From: a virus
DNA: 39,724 nucleotides
IMG/VR virus record: IMGVR_UViG_3300031576_000153
Location: 1-39,724 of that record
Strand: one strand, 5' to 3'
Positions 1 through 8,604 of this stretch are shown here, one piece after another. The translations under genes were made by a program, and so were the position numbers. Each line of letters begins with the position of its first letter. Positions within the stretch are counted from its first letter, which is position 1. The notes under the pieces were generated by a model. It was not told where the DNA came from. It did no database searches and was given only the letters and a program-made list of their open reading frames with translations.

Positions 1-127
1 ATTGCGTTTGCGATCATGCTCACGCCGAAGGACAAGGAAAACATCGCTTCGATGGCCGAGGACGCCACGATCTACTGCACGTTCTACGACGACCAGGATC
101 CGGCGGAGATCGCGGAGATCGAGGACT
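1..127. repeat. Direct terminal repeat, left copy (circular closure)
   Basis: These 127 bases are identical to the last 127 bases of the window (39598-39724). A coding sequence reads through the join without interruption. The length equals the largest k-mer commonly used by short-read assemblers, so I infer an assembly overlap of a circular or circularly permuted genome of 39,597 bp rather than a biological terminal repeat. Confidence 0.95.
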
Positions 128-216
128 GGATGGAATCGCTGAAGCAGCAGGAGCACGACGCAGCGGCCCGGGTTTTCGCGCTGTTGCTGGGAGTCAACAG
201 GAAGAAGAGAGGCTGA
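1..216 (+). CDS. Small protein crossing the genome join (3' part)
   Basis: This is the distal part of an 84-residue protein whose start codon is at 39559 on the other side of the circular join. Read from position 1 the frame is open (IAFAIMLTPKD...) and ends with TGA at 214-216, so the methionine at 16 is probably internal. The protein is acidic in the middle (DDQDPAEIAEIEDWMES) and basic at its C-terminus (NRKKRG), with no recognised domain. It lies between a DUF1064-type nuclease and the terminase small subunit; the stop overlaps the next start by one base, suggesting translational coupling. Function unknown. Confidence 0.75.
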   Translation: MAFAIMLTPKDKENIASMAEDATIYCTFYDDQDPAEIAEIEDWMESLKQQEHDAAARVFALLLGVNRKKRG

Positions 217-683
217 TGCCTTCTGGCAACGGCACCAACGGCGCCCGCCGCGCGCAGGCGGCCCGAGACGTCTGGGACAAGCTCAGCCCAGAGGAGAAGG
301 CTGCACGCGTAGCAGCGAACAAGGCGAACGGTCACAAGGGCGGGCGCCCACGCAACGGCGACACGCGCATCGTCGAACGCCGGCTCGTGGACATGGCACG
401 CAAGCGCGGGATCCCGGCGCTCGTCACGTGCGTCGATTATTGGGTTGACGTGTCGAAGGGTCGGTACAAGGACGCGACGCACTCGGATCGCATGCGGGCG
501 ACCGAGAACCTCGCGAACCGGCTCGGGCTCCCAGCCCGGACCGAGACCGTGATCCCGAAAGCGATCCCGGTGAAGCTGGTTGAGATCGCTGGTTGGCGTG
601 ATGGGCAGGGCCAGTTCCACGATGAGAAACCACCAGGATGGGCGGCCGGCGATGACGACCGGGGTACAGAGCAGCCGCACTGA
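216..683 (+). CDS. Probable terminase small subunit
   Basis: A 155-residue basic protein directly upstream of, and overlapping, the large terminase gene, which is the usual place for the DNA-recognition subunit of the packaging motor. The N-terminal half is rich in Arg/Lys/Ala with a GGRPRNGDTR segment; the middle (residues about 75-110) is predicted helical and resembles the oligomerisation part of small terminases (SDRMRATENLANRLGLPAR). No classical helix-turn-helix is obvious. The identification rests mostly on position, size and composition. The start ATG overlaps the previous TGA (TGATG). The 3' end overlaps the TerL start region by about 30 bases. Confidence 0.65.
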   Translation: MPSGNGTNGARRAQAARDVWDKLSPEEKAARVAANKANGHKGGRPRNGDTRIVERRLVDMARKRGIPALVTCVDYWVDVSKGRYKDATHSDRMRATENLANRLGLPARTETVIPKAIPVKLVEIAGWRDGQGQFHDEKPPGWAAGDDDRGTEQPH

Positions 684-2145
684 GCCGGGGACGAAGTTCG
701 AGCCCAACAGCTACGCTCAATGGCGCGTGCTCGCGAGCCCGGCGAAGGAAGTCCTCCACAGCTCCGCCTACGGCAAGGGCAAGACGCGTGGGATCTGCGA
801 GGCCGCCGACTTCGACTGCCGCATGTTCCCGGGAAACCTCGTCACGTTGTCTCGCAAGACGCTTGCCTCGATGTGGACCACGACGCTCAAGGTGCTGCTC
901 GACGAGGTGATCGACCAGGAGCACCGGTCCTGGGGATGGAAGCCGCATGCCGACGGTGGCGCGACGCTCTACTACCCGAACGGATCGCAGCTCATCTGCG
1001 TGGGGCTCGACGATCCCGGCCGCGCTCGATCGGCGGCGGTCGGCTCCTGGTACATCGACCAAGGCGAGGAATTAGCCGAGGAAGAGTTCGAGACTGCCGC
1101 GGGGCGGCTCCGTCTCGGTTCGATCCCGGCAGGACGAAGGCGCATCGTCGCGGCGGTGAATCCAGAGAACAAGAGCCATTGGTTGTTCAGGCGTTTCCGG
1201 CCAGACAAGGCGCCCAAGGGTGGGAGCTACTACCAGCACACGCAGCACGACGTGACGCTCCCGAACAGCGTCGTGATCCCGAAGGGCAGGCTGTTCCGCG
1301 AATGCGTGGTGAGCAGCGACACGGACAACCTGGAGAATTTGCCCGAGGACTATCTGTTCCGGTTGTCGCAGCTCAAGGGCGTCTACCGGTTGCGCTACTA
1401 CGAGGGCTTATGGGTTGCCTTCGAGGGCGCGATCTATCCGCACTTCGACGCGCGGGTCTGCGGTACGCACGTGGTCAAGCGCCCGGTCGAGTGGCTGCAG
1501 TGGGGCGGTTATCCGCCGCCGCATTGGCTCAGGTATCGGGCCTGCGATTTCGGGTTCGACCCATCGCCGTTCGTCTGGCAGTGGTGGGCGAGAGAGCCCG
1601 GGGCCAAGCGGTTCTGGTGCTACCGCGAGATCTACCGGACCCGCACGCTGGTCGAGGACCACGCCGAGAGGATCCTGGCCGAAGAGGACAAGGAGCTGAA
1701 GCGACTGCGCGAATGCGCGCTGGAGATCGCGGCCTCGGCAGAAGAGGCGCGGGAGTGGGGCAAGTACCTGCGTTCGATGGAGTTCGAGTACACGTTCGCG
1801 GACCACGACAAGGAAGACCGAATGACGTTGGCGCGCCGCGACATCGACACGCAGCCGGCGAATAAGGACGTGTCAACAGGGATCCAGACGGTGTACCAGA
1901 TGCTTTCGCTTGACGAGGACGGTGAGCCTGGAATACGTTTCTGCGAAGACGCCCTCGTCGAGCTGGACGAAAAGCTCGCGGCCGAAGAGCGTCCTACCCG
2001 CTCGTGGGAAGAGTTCGAGGGCTACATGTGGCAGAAGCAGATCGAAGGGAGGTCGCCTCGTGAGGAGCCCGTGAAGATCGACGACCACGCGTGCGACGCG
2101 ACGAGGTACTTGTTCAACACCCTGAAGATGATCGGAGAGCTATGA
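652..2145 (+). CDS. Terminase large subunit
   Basis: ATP-driven DNA packaging motor and head-filling nuclease. With the ATG at 652 the protein has 497 residues. The ATPase half shows a Walker A-like loop AYGKGKT at residues 39-45, a Walker B/catalytic segment WYIDQGEEL with D136 and E139/E140, and a coupling-like motif VNPENKSHW. The nuclease half shows RACDFGFD (D299), DHDKEDR, and KIDDHACDATRY with D477/D478 and D482 near the C-terminus, as expected for the RNase H-fold terminase nuclease. The frame is open upstream to 580, with further ATGs at 580, 601 and 622, but those fall deep inside the small-subunit gene and 652 gives the usual overlap. The stop overlaps the next start (ATGATG). Confidence 0.92.
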   Translation: MTTGVQSSRTEPGTKFEPNSYAQWRVLASPAKEVLHSSAYGKGKTRGICEAADFDCRMFPGNLVTLSRKTLASMWTTTLKVLLDEVIDQEHRSWGWKPHADGGATLYYPNGSQLICVGLDDPGRARSAAVGSWYIDQGEELAEEEFETAAGRLRLGSIPAGRRRIVAAVNPENKSHWLFRRFRPDKAPKGGSYYQHTQHDVTLPNSVVIPKGRLFRECVVSSDTDNLENLPEDYLFRLSQLKGVYRLRYYEGLWVAFEGAIYPHFDARVCGTHVVKRPVEWLQWGGYPPPHWLRYRACDFGFDPSPFVWQWWAREPGAKRFWCYREIYRTRTLVEDHAERILAEEDKELKRLRECALEIAASAEEAREWGKYLRSMEFEYTFADHDKEDRMTLARRDIDTQPANKDVSTGIQTVYQMLSLDEDGEPGIRFCEDALVELDEKLAAEERPTRSWEEFEGYMWQKQIEGRSPREEPVKIDDHACDATRYLFNTLKMIGEL

Positions 2146-2252
2146 TGCCACAGCGAGAGGATCCGCCCGCGGTCGATCCGACCCCGGACGGAGAGCAGCC
2201 AACCGCGGAGCCGGACGGAGAGCCGGTTGGCGGAGAAGCGGAAGCGGAGTAA
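2142..2252 (+). CDS. Tiny acidic proline-rich protein
   Basis: A 36-residue reading frame starting at ATG 2142 (or 2145), overlapping the terminase stop codon (ATGA-type overlap), and ending at TAA 2250-2252. It is made almost only of Pro, Asp, Glu, Gly and Ala, with two PDGE repeats (TPDGEQP, EPDGEP). Such low-complexity peptides are common as spacers in phage operons and this one could be non-functional. No domain is recognisable. The 70 bases after it (2253-2322) hold no gene. Confidence 0.4.
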   Translation: MMPQREDPPAVDPTPDGEQPTAEPDGEPVGGEAEAE

Positions 2253-2322
2253 TACGCGGGGCGGCACCACGCCGCTCAGCCGCCGAGGATAGGCGCGACA
2301 CGAGAGTCTCGGAGCCTCGGCA

Positions 2323-2487
2323 ATGGGTGTGACGAGAGATCAGCGCGAACAGGCGGTGGTGAGAACCGCTCGCCTGTTCGTCGCGGATCAGAATCTAACC
2401 ACACGCCAGAACCTGATAAACGCGGCTGCGCGGATGGCGCAGCCGCCCGCACTCGATCTCGGGTGGGTGCCGCCGGTGATCTCGTGA
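2323..2487 (+). CDS. Small protein upstream of portal
   Basis: A 54-residue frame from ATG 2323 to TGA 2485-2487. The sequence starts MGVTRDQREQAVVRTARLF and continues as an amphipathic helical segment with basic and Gln/Asn residues, ending WVPPVIS. It fills the space between terminase and portal and its stop overlaps a GTG (2484) that is a good candidate start for the portal gene. This position in HK97-like phages often holds a head-closure or hypothetical protein. No family is recognised, so function is unknown. Confidence 0.5.
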   Translation: MGVTRDQREQAVVRTARLFVADQNLTTRQNLINAAARMAQPPALDLGWVPPVIS

Positions 2488-4613
2488 TCTGGCTCGATCG
2501 CGTCAAGCGGCTATGGGGCGGCGCGACCGGCACGCAGCCCGAGTCCAGCGTTGCCACGGAAGCGCGCGTCGTCCCGCCCGCCGATACCGATCAGAACACC
2601 ATCACGCTCCCCGGGGTGTTCGAGGAAGAGGAAGAGCTCACTTACGGTCGCGCATTCGAGCTGGTGCCGTCGGTCTACCGCGCGGTGTCGCTGCTCTCGA
2701 CCAACATGGCGATGCTGCCGTTGCGGTTCTTCCGTTCCGACGACGACAGCAAGGAGTACCTCAAGCCGGGCGAGCACCCGATCGTAGACAAATGGCGCAA
2801 GCCGAACTCGATCGAGACCGACTTCCAGTTCATGGAAAAGCTGGAGGCGTCGCTCGACATCAACGGCAACGGCTACCTCTACGTCGAGCCGATCAAGGGC
2901 ATCGACGGACCCGACGTTGACCTGAACGTGTTGCCGGCGCATCTGACGAATCCGGTCTGGATCAAGGGCCGGCTGTCGCACTACGCGCTGCGATGGCACG
3001 GGCGCGAGATCAGGCTCGACAAGGATCTCGTCATCCACATCCCGCTGTTCTCGCCAGCATGGGGCCGGAAGGGCATGAGCCCGCTCTCCTCGGCCGGGCT
3101 CGCGTTCCGCACCCAGCGTCTGTCGCAGCGGTGGGTCCACGCGCTCTACCTGCGCGGCGGCGAGGCCACCGGGCACCTGGAATCCGAGACCGGGATCTCG
3201 GCTGAGAAGCGGCGTCGCTTGGAGCTTCAGCTCCGCAAGCGAAACCAGGGACCGGAGGGCTACAAAAACATCATCGCTCTGCCACCGGGAGTGAAGCAGA
3301 CGAAGACGATGCTCACGCCGCAGGAGCTTCAGTTCATCGACCAGTACAAGCTGACGAAGGGCGATGTGTACGAGGTGTATGGGATCCCGCCGTGGATGGT
3401 CGGGATCAAGGAAGGCGGCGGCCTAGGCGATGCCGGGTCGCGAACCGACGAGCGGCTGTTCTGGAAGAACACGATCGGCCCGCGGGCATCGAGAATCTCG
3501 CGGCTGATATCTGAGAGGCTCATCCCGCTCTTCGACGACACCGAAGGACTCGAATGCGAGTTCGATTTCTCCGGCGTCGAGGTGCTGAAGCTGATCCAGA
3601 TCGAGATCGCGAAGGAAGGGAAGAACGTCACCGGGAAGTCGTGCGTCACGGTGAACGAGTTCCGGACCAAGTACCTCAACCTGGAGCCGCTTGAAGGCGA
3701 GGAGTTCGACACGATCTCAACGCCGGATCCGTTCGGGTTCGGGCCGCCGCCAGCCAATCAGCCTCCACCTCCTACCGTAGACGACGCGCAGGATGAAGCA
3801 GCTCGACGTACAGCCTGGAAACGCGCGCACATCAATCGCCTCACCAGGCTGACGCGACCGATGGCCAGGGTGTGGGTAGAGATCTTCGAGCGACAAGAGA
3901 ACCGAGTGCTCGCGACGGTGAGGTCGGCCGACCTGCGAGCGGTTGGCGATGACTTTGATGCCGAGCAAGACGAGATCGCCTTGTTCATCAGAGCGGTCAC
4001 GGCGATCGTTCAGACGCAGGGGCCAGCGGCCCTGGCGGTGCTCGGCGTGGCCATCGACTTCGATCTCACCACCGCGTCCGTGCAGTGGTACATCCGGCAC
4101 CATGCGCAACGCACTATCGTCGGGACCACGGAAACCACGCGGGCGCTGCTTCGGGAACGCATCGCCGAGGTCCAGGCGCAGGGTGGCGGGCTAAACGAGA
4201 CGGCGAAGGCGGTGCGTGAGGTGTTCGAGCAACGGCGTGAGAACGCGCTCGATATCGCGCGGACCGAGGTGACGCCGGCCTACAACTTCGCGACCACCGA
4301 GGCATGGGAGCAGTCGGGCGTCGTGGAAGGCTCGCAATGGGTGGCCGTGGACGACGAGCGCACGAGGGAGGCGCACGCCGACGCGGATGGGCAGATCGTC
4401 CCGCTCGGGCAAGGGTTCGAGGTCGGGGGCGAGCTGCTGCGATTCCCAGGCGATCCGGCCGGTAGCGCCGAGAACGTGATCAACTGCCGCTGCGGGTTGC
4501 TGGCGGTTCTAGGGGCGCCGCAAGCGGGCCGAAATGGGCACGGGAAACTGCCAGACAGGCTCGCCAAGTACTTCGCGAAGGAGAGCATTGCGCGTGCGAT
4601 CCAATCGAGGTAG
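2484..4613 (+). CDS. Portal protein fused to MuF-type minor head domain
   Basis: About 709 residues. The first two thirds is an HK97-family portal, the dodecameric ring at the capsid vertex through which DNA enters and leaves: segments include PSVYRAVSLLSTNMA, GNGYLYVEPI, KGMSPLSSAGLAFRTQ, TPQELQFIDQYKLTKGDV and VYGIPPWMVGI. After a proline-rich linker (PPPANQPPPPTVDD) the last third is a MuF/SPP1 gp7-like domain with its hallmark pattern: ALDIARTEV...AYNFATTEAWEQ, WVAVDDERTREAHADADGQ, then FPGDPAGSAENVINCRCG. These are usually two separate adjacent genes. The start may be GTG 2484 (overlapping the previous TGA) or in-frame GTG 2463. Confidence 0.9.
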   Translation: MIWLDRVKRLWGGATGTQPESSVATEARVVPPADTDQNTITLPGVFEEEEELTYGRAFELVPSVYRAVSLLSTNMAMLPLRFFRSDDDSKEYLKPGEHPIVDKWRKPNSIETDFQFMEKLEASLDINGNGYLYVEPIKGIDGPDVDLNVLPAHLTNPVWIKGRLSHYALRWHGREIRLDKDLVIHIPLFSPAWGRKGMSPLSSAGLAFRTQRLSQRWVHALYLRGGEATGHLESETGISAEKRRRLELQLRKRNQGPEGYKNIIALPPGVKQTKTMLTPQELQFIDQYKLTKGDVYEVYGIPPWMVGIKEGGGLGDAGSRTDERLFWKNTIGPRASRISRLISERLIPLFDDTEGLECEFDFSGVEVLKLIQIEIAKEGKNVTGKSCVTVNEFRTKYLNLEPLEGEEFDTISTPDPFGFGPPPANQPPPPTVDDAQDEAARRTAWKRAHINRLTRLTRPMARVWVEIFERQENRVLATVRSADLRAVGDDFDAEQDEIALFIRAVTAIVQTQGPAALAVLGVAIDFDLTTASVQWYIRHHAQRTIVGTTETTRALLRERIAEVQAQGGGLNETAKAVREVFEQRRENALDIARTEVTPAYNFATTEAWEQSGVVEGSQWVAVDDERTREAHADADGQIVPLGQGFEVGGELLRFPGDPAGSAENVINCRCGLLAVLGAPQAGRNGHGKLPDRLAKYFAKESIARAIQSR

Positions 4614-4614
4614 G

Positions 4615-4788
4615 ATGCAGGTCCGCTGTAAGTGCGGGGCGACGGTGATCGTCAGCCCCAAGGAGCTCAAGGCGAAGTGCGAGGAGTGCGGGAGAACTGT
4701 CAGGCTAGGGATTAGGCGCGGCATCGAATCCGAACGTTCGGAGGAGAAGTGCGCAGGGATCTCAAGACCTGGCTTCAGGACGCACTGA
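4615..4788 (+). CDS. Small zinc-ribbon protein
   Basis: A 57-residue protein from ATG 4615, one base after the portal stop. It has two cysteine pairs about 20 residues apart, RCKCGATV and KCEECGRTV, the layout of a zinc ribbon. The last 40 bases overlap the next gene in another frame. Small zinc-ribbon proteins of this kind are common in phage structural operons but their job is generally unknown; it might bind nucleic acid or stabilise a head protein. The frame is open further upstream, but that part overlaps the portal gene and looks like its shadow. Confidence 0.6.
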   Translation: MQVRCKCGATVIVSPKELKAKCEECGRTVRLGIRRGIESERSEEKCAGISRPGFRTH

Positions 4789-5594
4789 AGCACCCGACCA
4801 CGGAATCGGTGGGGCGGCTGCTCGCGGACGAAGAGACCGCTGCAGAGCGCCTCGCGCCGCGGATGTCGAAGATCAACAAGATCGCGCTCGTCCCGCTCGG
4901 GCCTGACGATGTGTTCGTCAGGGGCGCCAACATCTGCAACAACGTGATCGACTACTACGACAGCCGATTCACGGAGAAAGCCCTCCGCCAGATCGCTCGC
5001 CTCATCCCCGGCGCCCCCATGACCCGCGGCCACCAGATGGATCATTGGGCTTACGCCGCGACCTTCGACGCCGACGTACTGGAGAACGAGAAGGCGAAGA
5101 GCCAGCGCCTCAAGGAGCTGCGCGATGTGGGGCTCGCCGATTGGGTGCGCGGGCTCTTCTTCTGGCCGAAGGCCGCGAGCTGGGCGAACGATCTTCGTGT
5201 GAGAATCGACGGCGGGCTCACACGCGAGGTCTCGGCGCACTGGAGGTTCGAGAAGGCCACGTGCTCGATCTGTTCCGAGGACATCCGCCGCTGCCCGCAC
5301 ATGCCGGGCGAGGAGTACGAGAACGCCGACAAGACGAAGAGTCGCTGTTTCTACGAGATGGAGCAGGTCACGGAGTACCTGGAGACCGGCTTCGTCGTGA
5401 GAGGCGGGCAAAAGAACACCGCGATTTGGGGACCAGGAATGGAAGAGGCGGCCGAACGAGTTCTGTTCGGTGAGGCGATCCGCGAGATCAAGTCGCGGAA
5501 GACGATGTGGGACGAGTGGAAGCGGTCCCTGGATCAGACGAACGGAACGGTGTCAGCCGCCGGTTGGCTCGGGCGTGGGCTCGGGCGTCGCTAG
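4749..5594 (+). CDS. Probable head maturation/prohead protease-like protein
   Basis: A 281-residue protein between portal and capsid, the standard position of the prohead protease or scaffold. Residues 85-100 (PGAPMTRGHQMDHWAY) are followed by a segment DGGLTREVSAHW and a cysteine/histidine cluster CSICSEDIRRCPHMPGEEY, then VTEYLETGFVVRGGQ. This layout (approach to the substrate, 'G...EVS', a C-x2-C...C-x-H-x-PG-x2-Y cluster, then an 'E...FV' strand) resembles phage head-maturation proteins I know from other capsid operons, but I cannot assign catalytic residues with certainty. The GTG 4749 start follows GGAGGAG at a very short distance. A general structural or decoration role is the main alternative. 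Confidence 0.5.
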   Translation: MRRDLKTWLQDALKHPTTESVGRLLADEETAAERLAPRMSKINKIALVPLGPDDVFVRGANICNNVIDYYDSRFTEKALRQIARLIPGAPMTRGHQMDHWAYAATFDADVLENEKAKSQRLKELRDVGLADWVRGLFFWPKAASWANDLRVRIDGGLTREVSAHWRFEKATCSICSEDIRRCPHMPGEEYENADKTKSRCFYEMEQVTEYLETGFVVRGGQKNTAIWGPGMEEAAERVLFGEAIREIKSRKTMWDEWKRSLDQTNGTVSAAGWLGRGLGRR

Positions 5595-5615
5595 GCGAGC
5601 GGAGGGAGACGAAAC

Positions 5616-7319
5616 ATGAAGCTCAAGCGCGCAGCCGGCGGCGGCCTCAAGCTGAAAGAGGCGCGGGCGCAGCAAGTCGAAGACGACAAGAAGTTCGAGG
5701 AGGAGCGCAAGGCGGAGATCGCGACCATCGAGATCGAAGCGCCGCCGCTGCGTGATCTGGGGAAGGTCGAGCTGAAGGAGCCGGACGACGCGATCAAGGC
5801 GATCGTCGAGGTGCAGGACTACGCGCGCGAGCTGAAGAAGCGCGGCGACTTGCACGGCGAGGCGATGGTCAAGTTGTCGGCCGGGCTCAAGAAGGCGCAC
5901 GAGCGGTTGCTCGAAGCCGACAAGTTCATGCGCGAGGCGCAGCGGATCGCGCCGCAGCGATCCTCGGCGCGCGCCGACCTCGGGTTCCTGCCGGCCGGGG
6001 CGCGGAAGCAGCTCTACCGGACGCTGGCAACCACGAATCCGTCGAAGCTCGGGTACGCGGCGATGTTCGAGCGGTCGGGGATCACGTTGCCACCGCACAT
6101 CGCGGCGTTCGTGAAGCGCGGTGGGGCCGACGAGAACACCCAGGCGCGGCTGTTGGAATGGCAGGCGGCCAACGATATCTGCGTCGTGACCGACATGGTG
6201 CTCGCCGCGAATCCGGAGTCGAGCTACGGGTCGATCCCGCGGCCCCAGCGCACCAAGCGGCTGCGCGTGTACCGCGACTTCAGGCAGCTCTCAGAGGAGA
6301 TGCGTGAAGCCGCGATGGACACCGCCACCGCTGGCGAGGGCCTGGAATGGGTGCCAACCATCCTCAGCTCGCAGCTCAAGGAGCTGATCAACGCCGAGCT
6401 CCAGCTCTCGCAGTCGTTCGATTGGGCGACCATGCCTGGCAAGGTCTGGGACAACCCGGTCGAGGGCGCGGACGCGATCGCGTATCTGGTCGCCGAGGCG
6501 CTGGACGATCCCGCGGCCGCGAACGCCAAGCCGACGGCCTCGGTCCCGGGAACGCGGAAGATGACGCTCACCGCGGTGAAGCTCGCGGCGCGCGTCGTGC
6601 TGTCCGCCGAGAGCGAGGAAGACCTCGTGATCCCGGCGGTGCCGCATGTTCTGGCGCGGGTGGCGCGGGCGATTGCCAGGGGCCGCGAGAAGGCGCTGGT
6701 CGATGGCCAAAAGTCTGGCACGATCGACACCGGCGACGTTCCGGGGGCGACCGACGTTCGGGCTGCGTGGGACGGGTTGCGCAAGGCCCAGAAGGTGGTG
6801 GGCGCGTCGCTGGAAGTCGATCTCTCGACGCTCTCGGCCGAGGGTCTGGCCAACATGCGCGGGGTGCTGAAGGAATACGGCCAGGCGCCGGAGGATCTGG
6901 TCTGGACGACCGGCTACAGCGGGATGATCCGCCTGCTCACGCTCTACGACAAGGCGACGGGCGGGGTGCCGTTCGTGCTGTTCGCGAATCAGTTCGGGGC
7001 CGACAATACCATGCGGCGCGGCGTGCTGATGGAGATGCTCGGAAGCCCGGTGGTCGTGAGCCAGTTCGTCCGCGAGGATCTCAACGCGTCTGGGATCTTC
7101 GACAACGTGACGCTGACCAAGACGATTCTGCTGCTCTCGAATCGGCGCGCGTTCCAGGGTGGCGAGCGGCGCTCGATGACCGTCCGCCGCAACGACACGC
7201 TGAAGATGGAGACCGATCAGATCCTGGTGATGGGAACCTGGCGCGGTGATTTCCAGAAGGCGAACTTCGCCGGCACGCAGCGGTTCGTGGCGCTCGGCAA
7301 GAACATCGCTTCCTACTAA
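5616..7319 (+). CDS. Major capsid protein, HK97 fold, with long N-terminal scaffold-like region
   Basis: A 567-residue capsid subunit. The first 130 or so residues are highly charged and predicted coiled coil (many EEERKAEIA and KKAHERLLEADKF-type heptads), like the delta/scaffold domain that HK97-type capsids remove on maturation. The rest resembles the HK97 capsid core: a segment around RLRVYRDFRQLSEEMREA followed by WVPTILSSQLKELI, then KMTLTAVKLAARVVLSAES (typical strand leading to the spine helix), and RNDTLKMETDQILVMGTWRGDF near the end. HK97 gp5 has 385 residues, so this is unusually long. It has a strong ribosome binding site (GGAGGGAG, 9 bases before ATG) and a strong hairpin after its stop. 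Confidence 0.88.
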   Translation: MKLKRAAGGGLKLKEARAQQVEDDKKFEEERKAEIATIEIEAPPLRDLGKVELKEPDDAIKAIVEVQDYARELKKRGDLHGEAMVKLSAGLKKAHERLLEADKFMREAQRIAPQRSSARADLGFLPAGARKQLYRTLATTNPSKLGYAAMFERSGITLPPHIAAFVKRGGADENTQARLLEWQAANDICVVTDMVLAANPESSYGSIPRPQRTKRLRVYRDFRQLSEEMREAAMDTATAGEGLEWVPTILSSQLKELINAELQLSQSFDWATMPGKVWDNPVEGADAIAYLVAEALDDPAAANAKPTASVPGTRKMTLTAVKLAARVVLSAESEEDLVIPAVPHVLARVARAIARGREKALVDGQKSGTIDTGDVPGATDVRAAWDGLRKAQKVVGASLEVDLSTLSAEGLANMRGVLKEYGQAPEDLVWTTGYSGMIRLLTLYDKATGGVPFVLFANQFGADNTMRRGVLMEMLGSPVVVSQFVREDLNASGIFDNVTLTKTILLLSNRRAFQGGERRSMTVRRNDTLKMETDQILVMGTWRGDFQKANFAGTQRFVALGKNIASY

Positions 7320-7342
7320 CAGCAGGCGCGAGGAACCAACGA

Positions 7343-7367
7343 GGGGCCGAGGACATCCCTCGGCCCC
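7343..7367 (+). terminator. Perfect 10-bp hairpin after the capsid gene
   Basis: GGGGCCGAGG (7343-7352) pairs perfectly with CCTCGGCCCC (7358-7367) around a 5-base loop, 23 bases after the capsid stop. Only TTA follows, so termination may be partial. It could limit expression of the neck and tail genes relative to capsid, or protect the capsid mRNA 3' end. Confidence 0.75.
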
Positions 7368-7386
7368 TTACTCACGGAGGTGGATA

Positions 7387-7770
7387 ATGACAGAGAACCA
7401 GCCGACGTCGGCTGCGGCTGCCGCAGCGGCCACCGCACCGCAGCCACTCGACCCGGCGACCACGGTGTTCATGCACTTCGTTGGCGAAGAGTACCGAGGC
7501 AACGACTCGGGTGACGGGAAGTTCGTCCGGGCGATCAGGGGCGAAGTGGTCGCGATGACCCACAAGAACGCGATGCGGGTGCTGGCAGACTTTCCAGACG
7601 AGTGGAAGGAGTCATCGAAGGGCGACTTCGAGAAGAGCGAGGCGAAACGCCGCGATGCGGAGAACAAGCGACGCGAGGCGCTCGCGAAGCGCGAGACGGC
7701 CGATGAGGCGCGGGCGAAGCGCCGTGCGCTACGGGAGTCAACCGGAGAAGCCGACGAGGACGAGGGGTAG
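7387..7770 (+). CDS. Hypothetical head-region protein
   Basis: A 127-residue protein starting at ATG 7387, 7 bases after GGAGGT. It has an alanine-rich start (SAAAAAAATAPQPLDP), a compact middle (residues 25-70) that looks like a small beta domain (TVFMHFVGEEYRG...FVRAIRGEVVAM), and a highly charged helical C-terminus full of KRR, EAL and DEA. Located between capsid and head-tail connector, it may be a capsid decoration or head-completion protein. No family recognised. Confidence 0.7.
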   Translation: MTENQPTSAAAAAAATAPQPLDPATTVFMHFVGEEYRGNDSGDGKFVRAIRGEVVAMTHKNAMRVLADFPDEWKESSKGDFEKSEAKRRDAENKRREALAKRETADEARAKRRALRESTGEADEDEG

Positions 7771-7773
7771 TCG

Positions 7774-8604
7774 ATGAATCCGGCGGACCCGGTAGACGCT
7801 GTCGATCCTTACTCGGTCGTCACGCTCGACGACGTGCGTACCGCCATGCAGCGGGAGTCGTCGGGCGACGACTGGTTGTTGGTCAACGCGATCAACGCGA
7901 CGCGGGCCGTGATGGAGATGCAGACGCGCCGCAAGTTGATGGAGCGGATCTGGGCTACTCCGACGACGATCGCATGCACGACCACGGTGGACAGCGTTGA
8001 CGTGACTGGCGGTTCCGGGTTCACGTCGCTGGTCGGCGGTGTCGGGCTTGACGCGCTCGGGGCCAGCCTGTCGTTCGGGTCGCGGGTCGCCTTGATCCAG
8101 AGCGCCACGGCGTTGAAGCTGGACCGCAGGGCAAAGGTTGGCGGCGCCACGTCCATCACGTTTGGCCGTGGCCACTACGGCTTCCGGCATGACGGCGGCG
8201 AGCAGGTGCTGCTTCCACAGTTTCCGGCCACGACCGTGTACAGCCTCAAGGTGCTCGGGTCATCTGGCGACCTGACGACGATCGATCTCGCCAACGCGAT
8301 CCTCGATGAAGCCGCTGGGATCTTGCAGCTCACGTCCGGTTCGATCGCGCGTGACGATTGGTGCCAGGCGGAGTTCAAGGCCGGAATGCGACCGCCATCG
8401 AACACGGATATCGGGCATGACGAGTTCTCGCGGGTGCAGCAGATCGCTCATCGGCTCGTGCAGGTGCTGTTCAGCGACTACAAGCACCTGCTGGGCCGAA
8501 CGATCGAGGTGAATATCGGCAACCACGCGATCCGGTTTCTCAACCTGAAGTTTCCCGAGGACATCAGGGAAGGGCTCCGCGAGCTGGAGCGGATCGAGGT
8601 CTGA
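7774..8604 (+). CDS. Head-tail connector (gp6-like adaptor)
   Basis: A 276-residue protein. Its N-terminus reads VVTLDDVRTAMQRE...DDWLLVNAINATRAVMEMQTRRKL, the pattern of gp6/gp15-type head-tail connector proteins, in which this helical bundle docks under the portal. The C-terminal two thirds is richer in beta strands (KVLGSSGDLTTIDLANA, WCQAEFKAGMRPP) and ends with a helix-rich part, longer than the minimal connector of about 100 residues. It follows the capsid group and precedes the gp10-like neck protein, matching the expected order. Confidence 0.7.
   Translation: MNPADPVDAVDPYSVVTLDDVRTAMQRESSGDDWLLVNAINATRAVMEMQTRRKLMERIWATPTTIACTTTVDSVDVTGGSGFTSLVGGVGLDALGASLSFGSRVALIQSATALKLDRRAKVGGATSITFGRGHYGFRHDGGEQVLLPQFPATTVYSLKVLGSSGDLTTIDLANAILDEAAGILQLTSGSIARDDWCQAEFKAGMRPPSNTDIGHDEFSRVQQIAHRLVQVLFSDYKHLLGRTIEVNIGNHAIRFLNLKFPEDIREGLRELERIEV

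Noticed and set aside
84-707. Long minus-strand and alternative-frame ORFs opposite the terminase, capsid and tail genes
   Set aside because: In a GC-rich genome such frames arise opposite real genes; they are Arg/Pro/Ser-rich, lack ribosome binding sites and have no motifs. Same reasoning for all similar shadows across the window.
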